DNA of 64,000 nt from Apostichopus japonicus (GCF_037975245.1 NC_092568.1:16201001-16265000), one strand, 5' to 3'. Positions 49,761 to 62,194 are shown, numbered from the stretch's first letter. The notes: a model not told the origin generated them from the sequence alone. A program made the numbers and translations.

Positions 49761-51219
49761 TAACGCCCATGTACTCGGCCATTTGCAAAGATTTTCCGAT
49801 TCTCACAATCAATGTACTATAATGGGGGAAATTCATGGCATCGCTATAACTTGACGAAAACCTGAAGCGCTATTTTGGCCAGGACTATCCTGATGTCAAC
49901 CTTTCCCGGTGCTTATAACATTAGTATTATCTATCGGAAAACCCTGTCTACATCTACTTCAGCCTAAACATATTTGAACAGGCTAAACTACGGTAAGGTA
50001 GAAAGGACATCTACGTTGAACGACTAACACACGATGCAAAACGTCAAAAAGTGTGAAATTATATACCGTTTTGCACACTTAGTATTTCTCGTCAAAACGT
50101 CAGAAATAAAACAAACTTATCGATGTTTAATGTAAAGATAAAGTAGCAAGTGTGCAAACGGTGATTTTCAGATTTTTAGCGGTTACGCACGTATAGTACA
50201 TCTCGGTCAAAACGGCAGTTTCAGATTTGTTTTTAAATGTATTACAATGTATGTTAGTCGTCAATGTGCATGCCCCTTCTCTCTTTCTGTACATAAACAC
50301 GTTTGAAAAATGGTCACTTTCATGTTAAAAATTTGTTTAGGGAAAAAACATAACAATAACTGATTTTGGAGGGATTAGCACCTTCCTTTCTATGTTAGGT
50401 CGTTTTTCTTTCAAAATAAAAAATCGCCGCAAGGCATGATGCAGACGTCGTGGCGTTTGTATCAGGATGTTGAATAGGTCTCATCTGTACGTAGTTAAAT
50501 AATTCATGCTTGATATCCTGCTCTTTCTAAAGACAAGGTAGGTCTGGATAAAGATCAGACATGTATGCTCTTACTAGGTTAATTCATTCACATGATTCAC
50601 TGAAGGATGTTGCTATGAGAGGACTTGGCTTCTCAGTCTCACCGTCCATACATGGGCAGACGACTCGGAATTGAAGTTTAAAATCGGATTGGTGAAGTCA
50701 TTTCAGACCGACTGCTATGCGAAAGGGTCTGGAAGTTAACATCCCTCCTTCCCTCACCCCCCCCCCCCAATAGGGGTGAAGGATGCAATGTGAGGCATTT
50801 TTAGACCATGAATTAGGTCTACAATCATGTCTACACGTAAGTTTGTGCTATAAAATACTTTGGATTTTGGATTGAAAAGGATTCATCTCCCCTACCCCCC
50901 CCCCCCCACCCGCAGACATACACTCCTGATCTGCGGACTGTAATCCGTGCGTTTAAGACGTTTCTGTAAAGATTTTAGTCAGGTTTACAAGATCACCCAC
51001 TGCTATGCCAACTTAGCATTATTGGTGTTTGTTTTACCTTGCAAACGGTAAGAATACTGTAGGTATTAACAAATTCAACAAGAGCGTTTGTGGCGTCGAT
51101 CGGATTTCAGAATGGAGGGCAAATTAGATCGATACAAGATCGATACAAGATTTTCGACAATGCTCCTTTCAAATAGAAAGTGGACATTTTGATATAAAGG
51201 GTCGAACGTATTCATTTTT

Positions 51220-51400
51220 CAGGCCCGTATCCAGGATTTTCAAACCCGGGGGGCGCGAATTACTATCTAAGCGGAGCGCCACCATCGGTTGGCGCGCAGC
51301 GTACAAGAAAATTTCTTGTTTTGAAACCCCCCAGATCACCGGAAACGGCACTTCTCGGGCTTGAAATGACCAACCAGATGTACACTTTTTGCCTGAGAAC
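51220..51400. mobile_element. Miniature element fragment with the shared core
   Basis: Begins CAGGCCCGTATCCAGG, followed by CCCGGGGGGCGCG, then the core ACTATCTAAGCGGAGCGCC at 51262 and GATCACCGGAAACGGCACTT. The right end is not identified. Confidence 0.55.
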
Positions 51401-51947
51401 CAAGTATTTCTTAATAGTTTTTATTTTTCCATCCATAACCTTTTTGAAGATTGTCAACCCGGCACACATCATGTTCGACCTGATCGCATCTCCTGTGGGT
51501 CTTTGCTTTTGTAGGTGATTCTACGTCGCGGCCCACAATACCCATCAGCCCCACTTTTCAAGGTTTTAAGCCCCATATTTGTTCAGAATTTGAAAATTCA
51601 CATTTCTCGTGAATAAACTCACTTCAAAACTCACTTCAAAACATACCCATAATGTTGTACAAAATTTCATCTATGTACAACCAATATAGAAAAAACTTCC
51701 TTCAACCCCTAACAGACCGGTCAAAATTGCACGAGTAGAGGGAAGTGTGATGTAGAATGTTGGTCATAAATTTTCGAAAATTAAGACACAGTTAATTTAT
51801 TGGTGTACAAATATTAAAACCTGTTATAACGGCTATTATAAAACTTGGTTGAAGGAAATGAAAAAAATAGCAGATATTTTCGAAACCGAACACTACACAC
51901 ATAGGCGTAGGAGGCGCGGCGGCAGTGGCGGAGCTAGGGGTATTGGT

Positions 51948-53046
51948 CAGGCGCGGCGGAACGGAAAAATTATTGGGGGGGCTAATGTGTGGAGACTATC
52001 TAAGCGGAGCGCCACCATCGGTTGGCGCGGAGCGTACAAGAAAATTTTGGGTTTTTCAAACCCCCAGATGGCCGGAAACGGCACTTCCCGAGTGTTTTAT
52101 GCTGCGAATACCTAGCCCTAAAATATGGGTCTCAAGCCTGCAATTTCTCAGATTGCACGTAAAAGTCTGCAAAAATTGTTATTTGTATATTCGATGGTGT
52201 TTTAAGAGAGTAGCTTTTACTCGTAGTGTACTCGCAAAGACGTTTTTGAGTGTAGTAAGGGCAGTGGCGGAGCTAGGGGTATTGGTCAGGGGGGGCAAGA
52301 ATGGTCTGTAGGGGCGCTTTCGACACTATCTAAGCGGAGCGCCACCACAGGTTGGCGCGGAGCGTACAGAAAATTTTTGAGTAAAGATACTCCCTAGATT
52401 GCAGGAAATGACCCTTTCCGGGCCTTGCTAATTTGCAGATAAACGGAGAATAAATAGGTGTCGTCGCCATTTTGTCGGAAAATTACACCAACAGAATATG
52501 ACAAATGTCAATAGGTATATGAGAGCGCAATAAAATAGTCAATAATCGCGAAAAAGTAAGAAAAAAGTAAAAAAGTAAAAAGTAGTGAAAAGCTGAAAAG
52601 GGCGCCAGTAGTCCATTTGAGTCCGTCAGGGGGGGGGGGATCCGCCCACTGGCTGTATATATGAACGCTCCGCCACTAAGTAAGGGGATGTTGGAGAACT
52701 GGCTGAAATGAGGCAAGTCATTGGCCTAAGACGAAGTTGTGTTACGCTTACCGGTACTCACACTCACTGCTTCCACTTTTCACGGGGCGTGAAGACGCGG
52801 TTGGGGTGACAATGTGGTCTATATAGCCAGGGGACGGGCCGAAGGTCCCCCAGCAATTACTAAAATTATTACACCTATTTAGTATACGTGTGCATCGGAA
52901 GATCGACAAGTATGCATTGAAAAATGGGCAGATGCACGTTTCGGAGTCTTGGTAAATATTGGGGGGGCTTATCATGCATTTGCCCCCTCAACTTTTTTAT
53001 TGGGGGGGCTGAGCCCCCCCAAGCCCCCCCGGTTCCGCCGCCACTG
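51948..53046. mobile_element. Middle hAT-type element (C), inserted in B and split by A
   Basis: The left end CAGGCGCGGCGGAACGG matches the right end (reverse complement CAGTGGCGGCGGAACCGG). It is flanked by perfect 8-bp duplications GTATTGGT (51940-51947 and 53047-53054), which interrupt the B sequence exactly. About 674 bp remain without element A. It is non-coding and carries the shared core at 51995-52036. Confidence 0.85.
52262..52678. mobile_element. Inner hAT-type element (A), 417 bp
   Basis: Ends are CAGTGGCGGAGCTAGG and CGCTCCGCCACTA, with perfect 8-bp duplications AGTAAGGG (52254-52261 and 52679-52686). It is the same family as element B, with the core at 52325-52368. It is inserted inside element C. 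Confidence 0.9.
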
Positions 53047-53748
53047 GTATTGGTCAGGAGTGGCGAGAATGGTCTGAAGGGGCGCTTTCGTCACTATCTA
53101 AGCGGAGCGCCACCACTGGTTGGCGCGTAGCGTACAGAAAATTTTTGAGTAAAGATACTCCCTAGATCGCCGGAAATGACCCTTTCCGGGCCTAACTAAT
53201 TTGCACATAAACGAAGAATAAGGTGTCATCGCCAAATAACACCAACAAAATGTGACAAATGTCAATAAGTAGATGAGAGCGCAATAAAAAAGTCAATAAT
53301 CTAGAATAAGTAAAAAGTGGTAAAGACCTCAAAAAGGCGCCAGCAGTCCATTTGAGTCCGTCAGGGGGGCATCCGCCCCCTGACCATATGGACGCTCCGC
53401 CACTGCGCGGCGGGGTGCAGGCCCTAATTCGCCAGTACTAATGTAAAAAAGAGTTTTGACATAATTGGACCTCCCTGCTTTTTATACATCTACATGAGAC
53501 ATGTCGTTGTTTACATTAGCATCCCGCGGTGTACTGCGCAATTTGAACGGACCGTACGGTACATGATGGCATGCGATGTAGTATATGCTTGCTTATATGA
53601 TATTGACATGAACACGTTGAACGCGCGCGAAAATTTTTGGTTATTTTTTCAGGCAAGTCGGACAGTTTTGAGGCTTTTCATCCTGGAACGCCATTTTCAT
53701 GCTCACTGATATGATGTGATATCTGCTGTTTGCGTTACAAATTCGAAC

Positions 53749-53930
53749 AGGCGCGTAGCGAGGAATTTGCCAAGGGAGGAGCGAAGCCTGTAGGCAAATT
53801 ATCTAAGCGAAGCGCCACCATAGGTTGGCGCGAAGCGTACAAGCAAATTTTGGCCGAAAATGTCTCCCAGATCGCTGGAAATGACACTTCCCAGGCCTTG
53901 TAAGTTGCCTCTAAGCACTTTCTATTTTGA
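53749..53930. mobile_element. Miniature element fragment with the shared core
   Basis: Begins CAGGCGCGTAGCGAGG. The core TCTAAGCGAAGCGCCACC is at about 53801, followed by GGTTGGCGCGAAGCGTAC and AGATCGCTGGAAATGACACTT. No matching right end with a target duplication was found. Confidence 0.55.
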
Positions 53931-54239
53931 AATTACTTAGCGATATCATTTAAAAAAATGCTGAATGGGGGTGGGGGGGGCGGGCGGTCGCCCCCATCCC
54001 AAAAATGAGTCATGTTCCCCGACGACACGGTCGAGTTCGAGACCAGCCACAGTTGGTTTCATAGCACATTTCTACACAAGCGTTATGATAGACCATATAA
54101 AGTATATATAGGCCTATAGATCATTAGTGAGAGAGGAAAATTGAAACGTCAAAAAATGGAGTTGTCGGTGTAAGGGGTAGGGTGAGTCACACTTTTACGA
54201 AATCATTGATCCGTCACTGGCTACCCTTCAGCGCTGTAA

Positions 54240-54432
54240 TGATGTCACTGTTCTTCTTTCTCTTCCCGGTGTCTTCGCGTTTTGCTTTTACTCCCTCTTT
54301 TTCTCCTTTTTCTCTCTTTCTTCTTTTTCTTTTCCCTTCCTTCCTCTCCTCCTCCTCCTCTTTTTTCCCCTCTTTTTTCTTCTCTTTTTTCTCTTCTTTT
54401 TCTTACCCGGGGGGCGCGCGCCCCCAACGCCC
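54240..54432. repeat. Polypyrimidine tract with element end
   Basis: About 170 bp of nearly pure C/T on the plus strand, followed by GGGGGGCGCGCGCCCCC and CCCTGGATACGCACCTG, the mirror of the CAGG..CGTATCCAGG element ends seen elsewhere. Frames through it are low-complexity (Ser/Phe/Leu or Lys/Arg/Glu) and not genes. Confidence 0.7.
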
Positions 54433-55760
54433 CCCCCTGGATACGCACCTGTTTTTGGTATCGAAATTTCGACAGTGTTTATTTTCAAATTTCGACCATT
54501 TTTGCTTCAAGCTTTTGTCTATTTTCTCTTACTTGGGATTGTTATTGGAAACTATTATGTAGGAGAATGCTACATTTTTATCGCAAAACTTTGGCTTATA
54601 ATTTCAACTGCCTTTCGAACGTATTTCTCGAAAATTTGACTTTTCCTATCGACATATTGACTTATTCTTCAAAGTTGCAACTCTTTCTTATCACAAAATG
54701 TCCAACTACTTTGTTTAAATATTCATTTCACAATGAATGTCTTTGAATTAGACTATTTAACTATATCGGGTTTATAACTTTGTTTATGCGTCCGCTAGCA
54801 ATGATTGATGGGAGAAATTCATGCGTCCCCCATATGAGAACGGAGGGGGAACTGTCCCCTGTGACCGACGCCGCTGTTGCTCATGTTTCTGTCGACCTAA
54901 GTATGGAGGTGTACTGCTATGATAAGCCTATACCTTACTCTAATTGCGAGAATAACAGGCACAGACAGGATTTCATAAAGGCGGGGCGGCCCTTTGGCCG
55001 TTGAAGGCAACACCCCATGTCGTAGGGTACGGGAGCATCCACCCTCAGAAGGAAATAAATACAAACTGCAAACTGTGCAGTCTGGGGCATATTTTAGACC
55101 GCAAAATGAAGCGTGCCAAAATAACATTATTGATGAAACTTTTTATTATGAACTTTGCTGTTTATGTGTAAGCACACAGTTGTGATGTTTTTATTATTTT
55201 AAGTCTTTCAAAACATATAGATACCGAATGACTTTCCCTTTGCTATGCAGTTATGACATTTTCAGTCCAGTTATTGATGTGCATCTTCAATTCTTGTTGA
55301 GTCGCAATCGATTTAGAAGAGCATCATTCTTCTTCTTCATTTTGATAGAAGTGCTGTCCCTGTGTTTGGGGAAGGGTCAAATTTATGGGAAATGACCACA
55401 TGAGCACATTCCAATTTTCTAATGCAATAGTCAGAGTACCACTCTATAGGCCTACCTTAACTTTCCATGTCAATATATTGCTCTTTGCAAGACACAAGAT
55501 TATAGAAAAGGGCACCTTCTTACAAACTTTGAAGAGAATTGGTCTGGCCATTGAGGAGCTGGACAAAAAATTGCACATACAACAGACAAACACACACAGA
55601 CAGCTTTCTACCCGTATCCAGGATTTGGATTTCGTGACACCTTCTGTGGTCCTAAGATGGTTGTACTCCCCCTCCTGGCACTCATGAAGATTCGTTTTTA
55701 CCATAGCAACCATTGCTATGGCAGCTGGGATAGCAATAATAGTTTGAATGACTGGCTGAT
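54433..55760. other. Spacer, possible retroelement remnant
   Basis: A plus frame of 100 codons at 55385-55687 contains an ACAGACAAACACACACAGAC stretch of the kind found near the ends of dispersed repeats. No domain was recognised. Confidence 0.3.
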
Positions 55761-55771
55761 TACAATATCTA

Positions 55772-55925
55772 ATTGTCTCCTTCTTGGAGCAGTAAGTGCT
55801 TGAGGATGGGGTGAATTATGCAATGTCATGAATAAGCATTACTGAATTGCCTCCTTCTTGGAGCAATGAGTCAGTGCTTGAGCATGGGGTGAACTATGGA
55901 ATGCCATGAATATACTGTACATCAC
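55772..55925. repeat. Tandem duplication, 2 units of about 75-80 bp
   Basis: ATTG(T/C)CTCCTTCTTGGAGCA followed by GTGCTTGAG(G/C)ATGGGGTGAA at 55772 and 55846, with small indels. Confidence 0.85.
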
Positions 55926-55929
55926 TGAA

Positions 55930-57760
55930 TAGTCTTATTCACCTTAATTATCATAGTTTGCCATAAATTTAAAGGTTTACCCATCAGAAACTGCCAAGAA
56001 CACACTTCCTCATATATCCTTCACAAAGACTAGCAGGGGGTACTCGGGGGGGGGGGTGGGGTGGGGAAGACTTGGGGCACCCCCATTTTTTCCAAAATTG
56101 CATATGGCCCCTACTGGCAAATAAAATGTGCACCTTTGATGAAGAACTGTCTTTTGGATATCTTAAGCCTTTGCTAATTTTAATATTTAATTTTAATAAT
56201 TTATTTTTAGTCTGTACATGCATATTTTAAAATGGCTCCCCATATCTTTTTGTAGCACGGATAACAATAAAAATCTCAATAAATAGTATTGATAGCATAC
56301 TAACACATCATATATAATTATATAAGTGATATGGCCGGTGTGTATCGGTTTATAGCATAACGAGTGGTGGTTGTGGAATGAGAAAGTGGCCCTCTGATGT
56401 TGTGCCCCCCACTTTTTGGAAGCTTCCTACCCCCCCTGACAAAGAGGAACATTTCCTGTGGATACTTCCAGGCGAGGAGGGTATGTAGAATTGGGTGTCC
56501 TATGTTTCTTGCTCATGACAGCATCTTTGAAAACCAACAAGTACACTTATGAGCACTAACAGCCTTTACATTTAATCTGATGAAGAGTTGTGTTTTTTGT
56601 CGATATAGATACGATGGTGGACTACTGAAGGGAAGTTACCTTCCAGCAAACGAATTAAAACCTGGCATCATGAAAAAGAATCGATAGCTGTTTGTATGTA
56701 TTTTATTTTCCAAGCTTCTTGGCATGAACCACAAGCAATGACACCAGACTAACAGAGAGAGAGAAAGAGAAAAAAGAAAAAAACTAATAAATATATTAAT
56801 AGCAAAAGATAAAATACAATCAATCAAGAAAAATCTTTTCTCGGCTGGATCTAACCGGACGAACTTTGAAAGAGATAAAAATTATCACTGATTTTACTAA
56901 AAGAAAAAAAAACCCTTAAGAAATCTAGAAGGAAGAAATGTAATTCTTTGATGTTAAAACAAACCCTTCATTATCTTCAGGGAAGTAAAAAGAAAGCATT
57001 TTGATTGGGTAGCTATACTTTGTTTTTTTCTTTTAAATTACATATCTTTAGGCACACTCTCTGTTAATAAAGGTAGCAACAAAAGCACATGAAAGGCTTA
57101 ACAAGATAAGATCTTCAACCCAAATATATCTGACACACTCAAATTCCCAAAAGGGGTGAATGTGTTCAGTGAAAGTTTAATGAGCCACTCCACTACAGTG
57201 AGCCACTCCAGTGTGGATCGGATTGTACAAAGGTCATTTGCTGCGAGTATTTTACTAGGTCCAAAACTCGCATGAGTTGTAGAATTGCCATTTCATAAGA
57301 TAGAAACAGTAGCTTTTATATTTAATTTTCATCCCTCAAACATGAGAACATGGCAACAGATTGTCACCTGCTACAATGGAACTGAATGGAAAATATAATA
57401 TGGCAAAAATACTACAAAAAGTATGGAAAGGACAAAACACATGCCTTCATTTCTGTAACCCTCCCCTACTTTCCAGCACAAAGAATGCAAGGCATCATTA
57501 TCCTTTCCTTTAGAGAAAGAAAGAAGAAGATGAAGATGAAGAAGAAGATGGAAAGAAAACACTACTTAGCAACAAGAGTTAGTGTAAACAGTTGTAACGA
57601 ACATAAATAGATTATCCAAAAGACACCCAAGGCTCAACCCACCCCCCCCCCTCAAATTCAACAAGACTCTTTGAGTTTCTCCTGAAATTCTGTCAGTATT
57701 TCCAGGCAGTCACTGTATCTATTTTGTGATTATGCCTGCAGAAGTTATATATGGTTACAT
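55930..57760. other. Intergenic, no gene seen
   Basis: Contains G- and C-runs at about 56035-56090 and 56400-56440 (transposon-like), a GA-rich patch near 56755-56785 and an AAG/AAGATG patch near 57520-57555. No coding region is recognised. Confidence 0.4.
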
Positions 57761-57769
57761 ATGTATGTA

Positions 57770-58022
57770 CCTGGATGTTATCCATTGTTGGCCAATATAT
57801 GTACCTGCATGTTATCCATTGTTGGCCAACATATGCACCTGCATGTTATCCATTGTTGGCCAACATATGTACCTGCATGTTATCCAATGTTGGCCAACAT
57901 ATGCACCTGCATGTTATCCATTGTAAGCCAACATATGCACTTGCATGTTATCCAATGTTGGCTAACATATGTACCTGCATGTTATCCTGCATGTTATGCA
58001 TTGTTGGCCAACGTATGTACCT
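57770..58022. repeat. 34-bp minisatellite, about 7 units
   Basis: Unit TGTTGGCCAACATATG(C/T)AC plus CTGCATGTTATCCAT, 34 bp, with small variants. Because 34 is one more than a multiple of three, the array stays open in all three plus frames, giving three overlapping frames of the same YPLLANICTCM-type peptide. Confidence 0.93.
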
Positions 58023-58029
58023 GTGACAT

Positions 58030-60285
58030 GAGGCTGACAGTCAAGTCAGCTCCATGAGTCGGTTAAGTATCCACAGCCGAAGGCAATGGACTATACAGTG
58101 CATGTCATGTGAACTGTACATCTGTATAATTGCAACAGTTCTCAAATGTTGTTATCTTCAGCTACTGAAAGCATAAGAATTAAATATGAAATCTGAGCAA
58201 CCTTGTTGCGGTGTTTCCCAATCTTCTGCCGCAAAATTTAAAGCCTCCACTTTGCCGCGGGCTTTGAATTTATTCATTAGGGTATACTTACACAGTGTAG
58301 CCAACTCCAGAACTGGAAAGTGGTACAGAGTAAGGGACAATCACTTGCAGTTTTCAAACAGAACGGAAATGTTTAATTTGACCAAATACATTTAACATTG
58401 GTAAGTAGTTAGCATTACCAATGCCAAAGTGTTACACATCTCAGAGTAACTACTACCCTCTCAATCCCACCCCCCTGCCCCCCTTTTCCAGCTTGGCCTT
58501 TTTTCTGCTCCCAAGCACTCAAAATAAAACAAACGACAAAAACGAGAATCCTAAAATGTAGGACAACACACCCCTGAAAGTTGAAATAATGATAAATACA
58601 AAACTTAAAAGTAATTTAGTCAGCAAAGGATAGAGAGACAAATAGCAGTACAGGTAAATATGCTTATAAAGCACATTTAAAATGGGATCAAATGCTTATT
58701 AAAACCAAAGTATTCACATGAACCTACCACTTGGTATGGAAGCCTTGATTAGAGTCATCAAACAAGGTTTTCATGATTAGACTCAATCTTACACAAAAAT
58801 ACACACATGTAAAAACAGAATAACTGCCCACCCCACCCCCCACCCTCTAAAAAGAAAAACTCCAGTGTTAACACTTTTTACAAAATTAAAAATGTATTAT
58901 ACATAAATTGTAAGGTCTTTTAACAAAATAACGGGACATTGGTTAATGGAACTCGCACCCAACAATTAAAAAATTCAAATTACAAAACAGAAAAACAATG
59001 TACAGAAAGAACAATGCTAACCAAGAACAGAAAACGTATTCCATAACGAACCAATTCTCTGATGTATCATGCTTAAATGAGTCAACTCATAAATCTGTCC
59101 AGATAGTCCACATCATGAGTTGCATATATAAAACTGCAAAAAAAAAAAAAATTGAAATTTTTAAGAAAATTATATATTGTTCACACATATGAAACCCCGA
59201 TTGTTATTTGTACATTAATGAAGAGGAAAGAGAATAAGCAATACTTGAATAACTCCCTCCATATGCAATTACAAAGAACTGCAAGGTAGGCATTTGTTTC
59301 TATTTCATTTTGAGAATTTTAAATAGTACAGTTGCTTGTCACGTTCAGTCTTTTGTTTCTATTAGTTCGCTAACACTTCTCTGCCCAGTTGTTTTACAAG
59401 AACCAAATACAATTAGTAAACTTTTCCGCATAATTTCCACAAAAAATTGTACTATCACTGAAAAGGATGCCTTCCCTATTATAACTCTAATACCAAAAGT
59501 TTGTCTCCAGTTTGTCTCATGAATCAGGCGCACTTTAACTATACCATGTTTTGTTCACATATATGAAATCTGAAGTTGATCTTTGGTCTCATTAAAGTCT
59601 ATATTTCCCTTTTTTTTTTTACAGAGGACTAGCCTATGGATTCCTAAACCTGAAATGTCCTCATACCTGACTGTTTTGAGGTCCCGTCACAAGCTCGATA
59701 GGATCTACTCCCAACAATATTAACCAGCTTACATAGCAAACACAACAAATGGAGTGAACAGTGACTAAATTATGCACAACCATGAGAGCAGCATATGGAA
59801 ACTAATGATTTTCATGTTTACATTTCAAAGGCCACTTAAATATTGTGTAGTCAACGGTAAGACATTACTCTAGTTATATTTTCATGCTAAAAGTGACACA
59901 ACTTTGTAGTAATCTATGCCTTTTTCCAACAACAGTGAATTGACAATCTTTCATTTTTGTTTTGTTTTCCATCTAATGGATTTCCAAGATATTTCAGCTT
60001 ACAAAAGACATCAAGTTTACCCAAACTGTTTTGACAGTTTTGCTGGACTGATTCCTGGACTCTATCATAACATTTATATAGCCACAGAATGATGATTGCT
60101 TTAAAGCAACTTTTCACATTACAAAAATGTGAACAACAGATCGAGGTTCTCTCTTGTACAAGGCTTTGTCTGTAGAATGCACTATTTACAACTTAAGATG
60201 GTTCCAGTTATAAATCCTACAGCATATTACTCAAGATATGACTGCAATTGACTTGAACAATGAAAGTAAGATTTCCTAAACTCCA
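58030..60285. other. Intergenic, no gene seen
   Basis: AT-rich with a few C-runs (about 58460-58490 and 58830-58846). No RNA gene or coding exon recognised. Confidence 0.4.
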
Positions 60286-60287
60286 GA

Positions 60288-60370
60288 GCTATGGTCGAGT
60301 GGGTTAAGGCAGTAGCACTAGAAGCAATGAAACCTAGAATCTGAGAAGTTGAGGGTTCAAGCCGTAGCCA
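60288..60370 (+). mobile_element. tRNA-Ser-like SINE head or tRNA pseudogene
   Basis: TGGTCGAGTGGGTTAAGGCA fits box A and the D-arm of a class II tRNA. ACTAGAAGCAAT resembles the serine anticodon arm, and GGTTCAAGCC fits box B. The A-to-B spacing of about 60 nt suits the long variable arm of tRNA-Ser or tRNA-Leu. Acceptor-stem pairing and the terminal part are not intact, so this is a tRNA-derived repeat or pseudogene rather than a working tRNA. Confidence 0.6.
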
Positions 60371-60692
60371 TCTTAAGTTTAGGTAACTGTATTTCATCTT
60401 GGATTCAAGCCGTAGCCATCTTAATTAAGGTAACTTTATTTCATCTGGGGTTCAAGCCCTAGCCATCTTAAGTTAGGTAACTGTAGTTCATCTGGGGTTC
60501 AAGCCCTAGCCATCTTAAGGTTAGGTAACTGTATTTCATCTGGGGTTCAAGTCCTAGCCATCTTAAGTTAGGTTACTGTAGTTCATCTGGGGTTAAAGCC
60601 CTAGCCATCTTAAGTTTAGGTAACTGTCTTTCATCTGGGGTTCAAGCCCTAGCCATCATCTTAAGTTAGGTAACTGTAGTTCATCTGGGAAG
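60353..60692 (+). repeat. Tandem array of about 47-bp units carrying a B box
   Basis: Seven units of GGTTCAAGCCCTAGCCATCT plus TAAGTTAGGTAACTGTAGTT plus CATCTGG. B-box words start near 60354, 60401, 60449, 60496, 60544, 60591 and 60639. The first unit is continuous with the tRNA-like head. Confidence 0.9.
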
Positions 60693-60699
60693 AAATCCT

Positions 60700-61295
60700 T
60701 GGTATTCACATGTATATATGAAAATTCAAACAGAGTTAAAACTGAAGTATGGACACCGGGCCTCCTGTGTAATTTACATGCCAACCAGGTTTCTTCAACA
60801 CATACATGTGGCTGCTTTGCATCCTACAATATCTGCCTTCACAGTCTGATATTTTTTTCCAAAATTTGTTCAAAAATATACTTTTCGCTTCACTGTTCGA
60901 GTAATAATCTCAATGATCTAACATTGTTGTGGGATTTTCCTTAGAATAATACTGAAACTTAACAAATTCAATGCAATATATTTCTTTAAAGCATATCACT
61001 TGCAAATAAAATGAAAATATGAGACCATTTTAACATATGAGCAGGAAACAAAAATAAAGTCTTAGTTGGATTTTACCCTAAAGTTTTAACAAAAGGCACA
61101 AATATAAGTCAATTTATCTGGAGTTCTTTGAGAACAATGGAGATGATCGTTGCTATTTCATTTGATAAAAAGGCAATAACTGAATGTACGCATCATTAAT
61201 ACAGACTATTCTGGCAAGAGTCTGTCTAAGTACATCATAAGTTTATCATTTTTCTTTTGTTGCATACACTATACACAAACTCATACATAACATAT
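60700..61295. other. Intergenic, no feature seen
   Basis: Nothing recognisable apart from AT-rich sequence. Confidence 0.4.
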
Positions 61296-61298
61296 ATT

Positions 61299-61497
<199 letters not shown>

Positions 61498-61519
61498 TAA
61501 TTGTAGTGAGTGGGAGAAT

Positions 61520-61605
61520 CCATAACAGTGAAAAAACTTCCAGCCTCCACTTGGATTCAAACCCGGCCCTCTCACTTTATATGCTGACACCCTGACCTAT
61601 ACTGT
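61520..61605 (-). mobile_element. tRNA-derived SINE head, minus strand
   Basis: On the minus strand, TAGGTCAGGGTG (box A-like) is followed after about 24 nt by GGGTTTGAATCC (box B-like). The spacing is normal for a tRNA promoter. It sits between two TA tracts, a common SINE context. No intact cloverleaf. Confidence 0.45.
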
Positions 61606-62194
61606 TTATATATATATATATATATACAGATATATATATATAATAATGTGTACCCAAATTTTTTTTATCAGCCTGACAATACACAGTTCATATTTTGTAT
61701 TGAGTTGGTTGTTACTTCATGAAAGGAATTACCACCTTCAAAAACAAGGGTTATCATAATGTGTCTTAGCGGACACCTTCGTTAGACATTTTCAACCATA
61801 TTTTAAAGGGGCAAGATCTTAAATTGGGACTTCTTCAAATAGCAGTATGGAAAAATGTTCTCTTCCGTACACCACTGGTACATTGTCTAGCACCAGAAAA
61901 TTGGATTAAGCTTTATCCCCATAGACACCACTCCCCGGTATTTAAGAAAATTAAATACTCTACTGTACCAGCAATAAGAACAAAAAGAAACCAAAACCAA
62001 TTATACACGTTGCTAAATATTGTAACACTCCCTTAGGAAATCACCTCCTTAACAATAGAAAAAAAGCTGTTATCATTTAATTGCGGACATGAGATCAGGT
62101 TGCACCTTCTTCAAATATCTCTTCTTTTTTTTGACAAAACTTTGTTGCAAGGCTTATATTCCCTGTAGGGATTATTTTATCTGTTAAATTCATT

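Larger units (their letters stand above)
51923..53405. mobile_element. Outer hAT-type element (B), split by a later insertion
   Basis: Ends are CAGTGGCGGAGCTAGG (51923) and CGCTCCGCCACTG (to 53405), flanked by perfect 8-bp duplications CGCGGCGG (51915-51922 and 53406-53413). After removing the inserted element C and one copy of its duplication, about 376 bp remain, co-linear with element A. It is non-coding and carries the shared core at 53093-53136. Confidence 0.88.

Noticed and set aside
53749..54432. One element bounded by CAGGCGCGTAGCG and CGCACCTG ends
   Set aside because: The flanking 8-mers do not match, so the two ends cannot be shown to belong together.
54182..54746. Overlapping plus and minus frames of up to 154 codons
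   Set aside because: The first part is a polypyrimidine tract (Ser/Phe/Leu or Lys/Glu/Arg runs); no conserved region.
55385..55687. Plus frame of 100 codons with helix-like middle
   Set aside because: Overlaps an ACAGACAAACACAC-type dispersed-repeat sequence; no domain and no splice support.
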